A stretch of 64,000 bases of DNA, taken from assembly GCA_014058105.1 (NCBI GenBank), contig JACGCM010001747.1, forward strand, positions 3,348,001 through 3,412,000. The letters are read 5' to 3'. Below the pieces are notes generated by a model. That model made no database searches and was not told the origin of the DNA. It saw nothing but the letters and a program-made list of their open reading frames with translations. Each line of letters opens with the position of its first letter. Positions within the stretch are counted from its first letter, which is position 1. Shown in pieces: positions 58,109 to 64,000 of the stretch. This stretch comes from Kingdonia uniflora (Eukaryota > Streptophyta > Magnoliopsida > Ranunculales > Circaeasteraceae). The position numbers and the translations under genes were made by a program.

Positions 58109-60484
58109 TGTCACCCCCCAAAATTTGCTTTTTGATAAAAATCATTAAGCAAATCCTAAGGCTTAACAAGTCGGGCATTTCACGGATGAACCCCACATAT
58201 GTAATATATTTCTAAAAAAATTAACTACATCTACTTTCCAAAGAAACACAGCGAAAAACTCAAATATAAATTAAATGAATAAATGAATTAAAGTGAATAA
58301 AATTCTCAATCAACTCTAAAAACGAGAATAAGACTACGACAATGAAATATGAAATAAATATTATAAATACCCTACGACAACTCAGCGATCCAAAGAACTC
58401 TAAAGAATCCTAAAAATAATTAGCCAAGCCTCACTAAGTAAAATCCTACCGTGCTCGACCTCCTGCAAAAATATAGCGCACAGGGGGTCAAACAAGCACA
58501 ATAATTATCGGTCACTAAACATGACAGACCGATATAATATAGAGGTACTAATGTGATATAATATTCTATATATATGTATAAATTATGCAATGCTTTGAGA
58601 AAATGAGGTTTAATTATTATGTTGTTTTTAAGCGTTGACGCCAACCAGTATTATAAAATAGTTATAGAGTATTATTAGGTGTGGGGGATAACTAATAGAC
58701 GATGTACACATGGATACTTTTAATTCAGTGGGACCACACTCTCGCACCCTTCTGTCCTCAACAGAAGCGTATTCCTTATTATCGAGCTAGGGATTGGCGG
58801 ATTCCTTTTTAGTGAGCCAAAAATTATCGGGGAAATCATCGGATCAAGGTAGTCAAAGAATTTCAACCTACAGGTCTAAAGCCTGATTTATTTTCACTTT
58901 CAGGGATCTAAGCCCACGGGATGCTCGCGTAGCATGCAGTCGAGAAGTAATAGGAAAATAATTTAGGGACTTGCAACTCGGGACATTGATAAACAGTTAC
59001 CACATATTTTGTTTAGGGACTCAAACCCAAGGACCCTGACAACATAGCCCTACTGTGTACATGACTCTCAATTATCCTATGAATGAGTGATTTAAGAGAC
59101 CGTCACTCAATCAAAATGACCTATCTGTCCTTGCTCTATAGGCAATGAGACTTTATCATAAGATTGGCGATCTTATGCTCAATGACCTTTCTACCCTCAC
59201 AAATATAGGAGTGGGGACTCTGTCGATGTTTTATACACTAACTATCAATAATCTTTATACCTTAAGTTATTAAAGATTTTATCAGTAAAGTCCTACAATC
59301 ATGGCTAAGTTAAGCCATGTGCCAAATACCTCTCTTGATACTTACAAAATTTTAGGTATTCTATCATGACGCAAAATGTATATTAGACTATCTGATATCT
59401 CCCAAAAGTTAGGGTATTATAGAGTGCCAATCCTATGTCTATTAATTACATACTAATACCAACAGTACCTACTATGTTATATTAGGTGATCATTTCATCC
59501 AAAATTCATATTGGTAAAGGGATGTTTTAAGTAATATTTCCTACATTAGCTAATACATTACCACTAACAGTTGGTAGCTAAAGCTTAAAGAGCTTAGCCT
59601 AATACCCTTACAAGTATACATATTTCTAAAGAGATGCCCCACCATAATTCAGATTTCTACAGTACTTAGTAATTACATATTTTCGACCATATACATCATA
59701 CGAGATTATCAATTCCAACAGGTAGTATTTACAGAAAACATGGAGGAGAAATTATGCATTATAGCTAACGATAAAATAGTTTAACAAGGCTGCATTATAA
59801 TTATATGATTTACTCAGGTTACTACTAAATCTTACATAATCATTTAATCTAACATGATCGATTCATAGCAATTAACTAAGCTTTACTAACATAGTACACA
59901 CAAATCAAAACCTTCTAAATACAACCTATAGTTTCTGTATATAAGAGGTATTACTCTATATCTCGAATTCACAAAACATAGTAATCACTCGATGACTAGT
60001 AGTAATTGTACTTGCCTGATCGACGAATCCAGGGTTTAGAAGAGAAAAAAATCTGCCCTCAATGCTCTAATAAAATTAGTAATTTCCAAAGTAATGTTGA
60101 ATCTATAAAGATGGTCTCTCTTGCTCTCTAATACTCTAGGTTGCTTGAAGGTTACAGTTGAGGAATAACTGCATTTGGAGAGGAGTTGAGGTTCTAAAGA
60201 GAAGAGTAAAGAAGTGATTTGGTAGAGAATACTCAGGAGAAATTTTGGTGAAGACGGTGGTTGTTTGAATGGGTTATAAGGGTTGAGGAGAAAATGGGGG
60301 ATTTGGGTGCTGAGATAGTGGAGAAGAAATACTCCTCTCGATCACAATTTGAAATGTTTCTCAAAATAGATAACCCAAAAGGTATGATCAAGTGCAACAA
60401 GAAGTATTGTATTAACTAACATCAGGCAGTCTAGACTAATGCAAAACATACGACCAATGAGAAAAGGAGAAAAATGGGGCGCTA
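58109..60484. mobile_element. Unclassified 2.4-kb insertion in copia gag
   Basis: A non-coding insert whose plus-strand ends are TGTCACCCCCC and ATGGGGCGCTA. The ends form a weak inverted repeat (TGTCACCCC against TAGCGCCCC). No transposase, LTR or long frame is visible. Internal sequence has several phrases of the type GGGACTTGCAACTCGGGACA and GGGATCTAAGCCCACGGGAT. A non-autonomous DNA transposon is the simplest reading; the superfamily is not assigned. Confidence 0.6.
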
Positions 60485-60485
60485 C

Positions 60486-60746
60486 ATAACTCCTCTTCAA
60501 GCTTGCCCATAAGTCAGCTGGCTCAACCTTGTTGAGGTATTCTGTCTTTAGGTCATCCTGAATATGATGACAGAGGATGAATAAAACTTTTACTTTGTGT
60601 ACGAGATGTTCAGTGTTGGTAGTGACAATGGTCTTTTGTAGACCTAGAAACTTCAAGTACAAGTCAACGTCAATGCACCAAGTAAGGCAATTGGCTCCAG
60701 TAAGCAGCAATGGAGGAAACTCAACGTTCTTGAGTTTCGTAGACAT
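60486..60746 (-). pseudogene. Copia element 2 gag, N-terminal part
   Basis: Starts at ATG 60744-60746 (MSTKLKNVEFPPLLLTGANC), continues LTWCIDVDLYLKFLGLQKTI and ends PADLWASLKRSY at the insertion junction. It is the copia gag (UBN2-type) N terminus and resembles 26075-26434 in copia element 1. Confidence 0.8.
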
Positions 60747-61537
60747 CTGTTATTCAAAAACGTAGATCGTAATTAGTAACAATTATTGATATACATTTTA
60801 AATGCATTATAGACAGATTATAATACTTAGAATAACCGAAAATAAATGATTCATAATCATTCTATAGTGGAGCCGTGTTCATATTCTAATACTCATGAAA
60901 TTATTTTCTAACGATTAAATCCTAACTTTACCCCATAAAATGATGATTTTAATCTTAGATGTGCATTTCAATAGAATTTTAGCCAAAAATGCTATTCAAA
61001 ACTAATAAATGTGTGTGTTTCTTATTCTGACAACTAGGGTGTTCTAATCCCTAAAGTTCTATAAGGTTTGTATATTTTTGCCAAATGACCCTATTTGCTA
61101 CGAATATGAGGGGTGTTCAATGTTTAGCTGACAAGTGGTCCCACCCCGAAGTCTACTAAGTTTACAAGATAGATATATTAGTTCTGTCTTTGAAGTAATA
61201 TTCTAGGGCATCATATTAGTGCCTATATACCTCTTAATGTTATCAAGTAACATCTAATTGTACCTAGATACGTAAAATTGGTTTCTTAGACACCAACTAT
61301 TTAGAAAATAAGACTAAGTCAATTCCCAATTGATCCATAATTATTTGTCCTTGACATTTAACCGTGATTTAGATATGACTCTCAGCCGTATTCTAAATTT
61401 GTCTTAGTTTTCGTATTATTTCTGATCCCTGGTCAGGATACTAGTATCCTAGGGGCATACTATTAATATAAAAAAAAATATTATTTAGAAAGTTTTTTCG
61501 TCATTTGATCTACTAGCTCTTTGTAGTGCTAATAACG
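60747..61537 (-). other. Copia element 2 leader
   Basis: Non-coding. It aligns with the two leader pieces of copia element 1 (26435-27130 and 41466-42610), which shows the latter were once joined. The inferred priming site CGTTATTAGCACT lies at 61525-61537 on the minus strand. Confidence 0.7.
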
Positions 61538-61741
61538 TATTGGATATCAAGTTATCATAGGCTAAACAATCATACACAATAGAGTAATACTAAGCATGAG
61601 TGAAAGAGAGAACTTGATTTATTGATAGGTTATTTTGTGTTGCAATACTGAACCCTTTTGGGTGCTAAATACTCTCTAAAACTCTCCCCATAAGCCATAG
61701 CTTATATAAGCTTATTAGGAGCCCGGACCTAACTCCTAACA
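61538..61741 (-). repeat. 5' LTR of copia element 2
   Basis: Partner of 53190-53411, shorter by small deletions. Plus-strand ends are TATTGGATATC and AACTCCTAACA. Confidence 0.85.
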
Positions 61742-61746
61742 TAATT

Positions 61747-62359
61747 GTTTTTAACAACTTTTGCCAAATCCCACCAAGTGTAGACTTTAGAGAGACAATC
61801 CAACGTCACAATGTATAGCTTAAAGCATCTGTAATCGACTTTCTATAATGGCTTAAAGGCAAATTTGAAAAGCCAAATCCTTATAAAACATCTACATCTG
61901 ACTCTCCAAATTAATGTCAAATTGCCTAAAGTCATATTGGATAATAAAATTTGACTTATTTTTCTACTATTCAAATCGAATTTAATACTTACGTGGCAAT
62001 CAAATTTGGTTAAAATAAAAATAAAAATAAAATCTACCCAAAAATTAAAAATTTCATGGAAAGTTTGACATGTGGCATTTGAAGAGTACTTTTTGAGTAG
62101 TCCAATGTAAGGAAAAAAATAATTTGACTTTTACTAGCAAAAAAAAAACCAAATTTGGTGACTAATATTTGAGGAGCCGACGTCCGCAACCCAGAAAGGG
62201 CGACCTTGTAAAATCAGCTCAATTTATTATTTTATATAGCTCATTGAGCAGCAGCTCGTCGTGCATTTTGTGGTGGCCACATTAAAATTTTACTTTTGTA
62301 TGCTTATTGAGGCAAATAGACCAACTCCGTTTAGGTTGGTAGGAAACTTTGAGAGAGAA
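61747..62359 (+). promoter_or_regulatory. 5' flank and leader of the PDC E2 gene
   Basis: AT-rich region between copia element 2 and the E2 start codon. A candidate TATA box (TTTATATAG) lies at 62231-62239, about 120 bases before the ATG. The upstream stretch with AAGCATCTGTAATCGAC may be a worn MITE. No other gene is seen. Confidence 0.45.
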
Positions 62360-64000
62360 ATGGCGGTGTTTCGTCTTCGTCAACTGGTTCTCTCCAAATC
62401 GTCTCCTTCGCTCTTCAGGACTCATCACTCTGCAACAACTAGTTCCAGATCCCTCTCACAGTAAGTGTCTCTCTCGATTGATCCAATTCAGTCGAATTAC
62501 GAATTGTGTTTCTGTCACAATTGTCTCACTGGACTTGTTAGTTATCATCATTAGACAGTTGCAATTGAGTTATACTAAAGACCTGTTTGGTAATCAATTA
62601 TTTACAGTTGTTTGGATAGATAATAACAACTTTGAAATGAAATTCAATCCCTTTTTATTATTATCACATTTTGAATAAAAAGTGCCTCCGCTTGGAAATT
62701 CACATTTTAAAATACTGGAAATTTACCTTTGCATTTGTACATATAAGAAACATGTCTACACAATTGTTACATAATATAATGTTGTAATTTATTATTTCTT
62801 TCTTTTGTTGTCTTCATTGTTTAAGTACCCAAAATTACCCCTTTGTCCCAGTTTTTTGTAAATTTGATTATGTCCTTGACTATTTGGTAATCCTTTACTT
62901 ATTGGTGCAGCCTGGCATATGCACAAAATCCCTCTCTGGAAGATGGTGGTAATGGCAGTTTGTTACGGTCAGTGTTAGTGAATATCTTTCCTAGTTTGAT
63001 ATATTACTACTAAACCAATAGTGTGGGTACTTTTGATTAAATTATTTGTTGGTTCTGATCTTTTCTCTGCTAAAGAAAGTACAATAGTTCTGGGTAGTAA
63101 GCATTTCTTCTGATTTCCACTGATATAATGAATTATCACGTCAGATAGTAAACTGTCGTTATTTTTTCTTGCTTGGGAGTTGGGACTGTCTATAAATTTT
63201 ATCCGTAACTCATGAATTATGTAAATAATTTCAGGCCACTGTTGTTGCCAATGGTCAATGGAGCATATGAAAGTACATTGTTGCTTAAGGTTAGTGTTGT
63301 GTTATACTTTCACTTTTCCAGATTCTTATTTATTGCCAGCCACACTTATCTAATGACAATTATTTTTGCAGCCGCAGATTGTATCACGATATTTATCAAC
63401 TTCTGGTAAATAACTCCCATATCTACTCCACATCATTCATTATCTCTATGCTTACATTTGCAAGGTTTAGAGATTCTGCAACTATACCAATTCATTTACG
63501 TGGCTATAATCATTATAAACCTTATCTTGTTAAGTATGAGACAGAAAAAAATCTTTAGAAAAAAGGAATTTAGCCTTTTTATCTGATGGTTCAAAAAGGG
63601 TTATTCGTCTAACCTTTGCTGCTGCAATATTGCAGAGCTACCCTCACATATTATTCTAGGAATGCCAGCACTATCCCCTACGATGGTAAGAAAATTGGAA
63701 GAACCTTTTTGCTTCTAACACTTCCATCACTGCTCATATTAAAAATGATTTTTATATTTCTTGAAATCTTATGTTGCATCTGTGATCCTTTGCAGAACCA
63801 AGGTAACATTGCGAAGTGGAGGAAGAAAGAAGGAGATAAGGTCAGTCCTGTTTGTGTAATATTGCTTGATTTATTTATTTCACTTTTCGAACTATGAAAG
63901 ACTTCTGCCTTGTTCTGTGAATTTCAATTTTTTTATTATATCACAAGTAGTTTGATGCTATTATTTACTTGGTATAACAGATAGAAGTTGGCGATGTGTT
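62360..64000 (+). CDS. Dihydrolipoyl acetyltransferase (E2) of mitochondrial pyruvate dehydrogenase, 5' part
   Basis: Seven exons fit: 62360-62460, 62911-62967, 63235-63289, 63372-63405, 63636-63685, 63796-63840 and 63981 to the edge; all introns are GT-AG and the frame is kept across every junction. The first 34 residues (MAVFRLRQLVLSKSSPSLFR) are Arg/Ser-rich without acidic residues, a mitochondrial targeting peptide. After a linker the lipoyl domain begins: ELPSHIILGMPALSPTM, then NQGNIAKWRKKEGDK and IEVGDV. The lipoylated lysine lies beyond the window. E2 forms the core of the complex and passes acetyl groups from pyruvate to CoA. GMPALSPTM and KIEVGDV look most like the plant isoform with two lipoyl domains (Arabidopsis LTA3 type), which I cannot confirm. 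No defect is seen. Confidence 0.93.

Larger units (their letters stand above)
53190..61741 (-). mobile_element. Ty1/copia LTR retrotransposon 2
   Basis: Read on the minus strand, LTRs 53190-53411 (3') and 61538-61741 (5'), with TAATT duplications at 53185-53189 and 61742-61746. Gene order is gag, protease, integrase, reverse transcriptase, RNase H. Its leader and coding parts align by eye with copia element 1, so they are relatives with different LTRs. Gag is split by a 2.4-kb insertion at 58109-60484. All genes are broken. Its 5' LTR ends about 620 bases before the start codon of the E2 gene. Confidence 0.9.

Noticed and set aside
1..64000. tRNA or rRNA genes
   Set aside because: No cloverleaf or rRNA stretch was recognised by eye. 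The only tRNA-related sequences are the primer-binding sites, which are short complements and not genes.

Overview
The window is nuclear DNA of a flowering plant, probably a eudicot. It is AT-rich, its genes have GT-AG introns, and most of it is nested LTR retrotransposons of lineages known only from plants. All identifications come from reading the sequence; no database search was run.

Three host genes are supported, all on the + strand. (1) 4326-6525 is a four-exon DUF455 (ferritin-like, HI_0077-type) gene encoding about 304 aa. (2) 43363-46874 is a nine-exon UDP-D-apiose/UDP-D-xylose synthase (AXS) gene encoding about 387 aa, which appears intact. (3) 62360 to the window end holds the first seven exons of a mitochondrial dihydrolipoamide acetyltransferase (E2 of the pyruvate dehydrogenase complex). 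The three genes do not form a pathway. They are islands between transposons.

The rest is layered mobile DNA. From 1 to 4159 lies the 5' half of a Tat-like Ty3/gypsy element on the - strand. From 6678 to 12441 lies a decayed chromovirus-like gypsy element (- strand) with both LTRs, a TAACC target duplication and a Harbinger-type MITE inside one LTR. From 14138 to 42875 lies one Ty1/copia element (- strand, ATTTT duplication) swollen by two later insertions. The first is a pol-less Athila-like element (16141-23437, + strand, CTAGC duplication). The second is a large Tat-like gypsy element (27131-41465, - strand, GGTTA duplication). From 47662 to 52792 is a Mutator-like element with long terminal inverted repeats, a 9-bp duplication, a truncated transposase and a 168-bp tandem array. 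From 53190 to 61741 is a second, related copia element (TAATT duplication), whose gag is split by an unclassified 2.4-kb insert.

The most unusual content is in the 27131-41465 element. Between its 3' LTR and its integrase it carries a separate antisense module on the + strand: a promoter with a G-box palindrome and TATA box, an intron-containing coding region with a globular N-terminal part, a long coiled-coil-rich coding region, and a roughly 135-bp tandem repeat array between this module and the convergent pol genes. It matches the idea of additional antisense ORFs in Tat-lineage elements, but I cannot assign its function. This copy carries frameshifts and stops.
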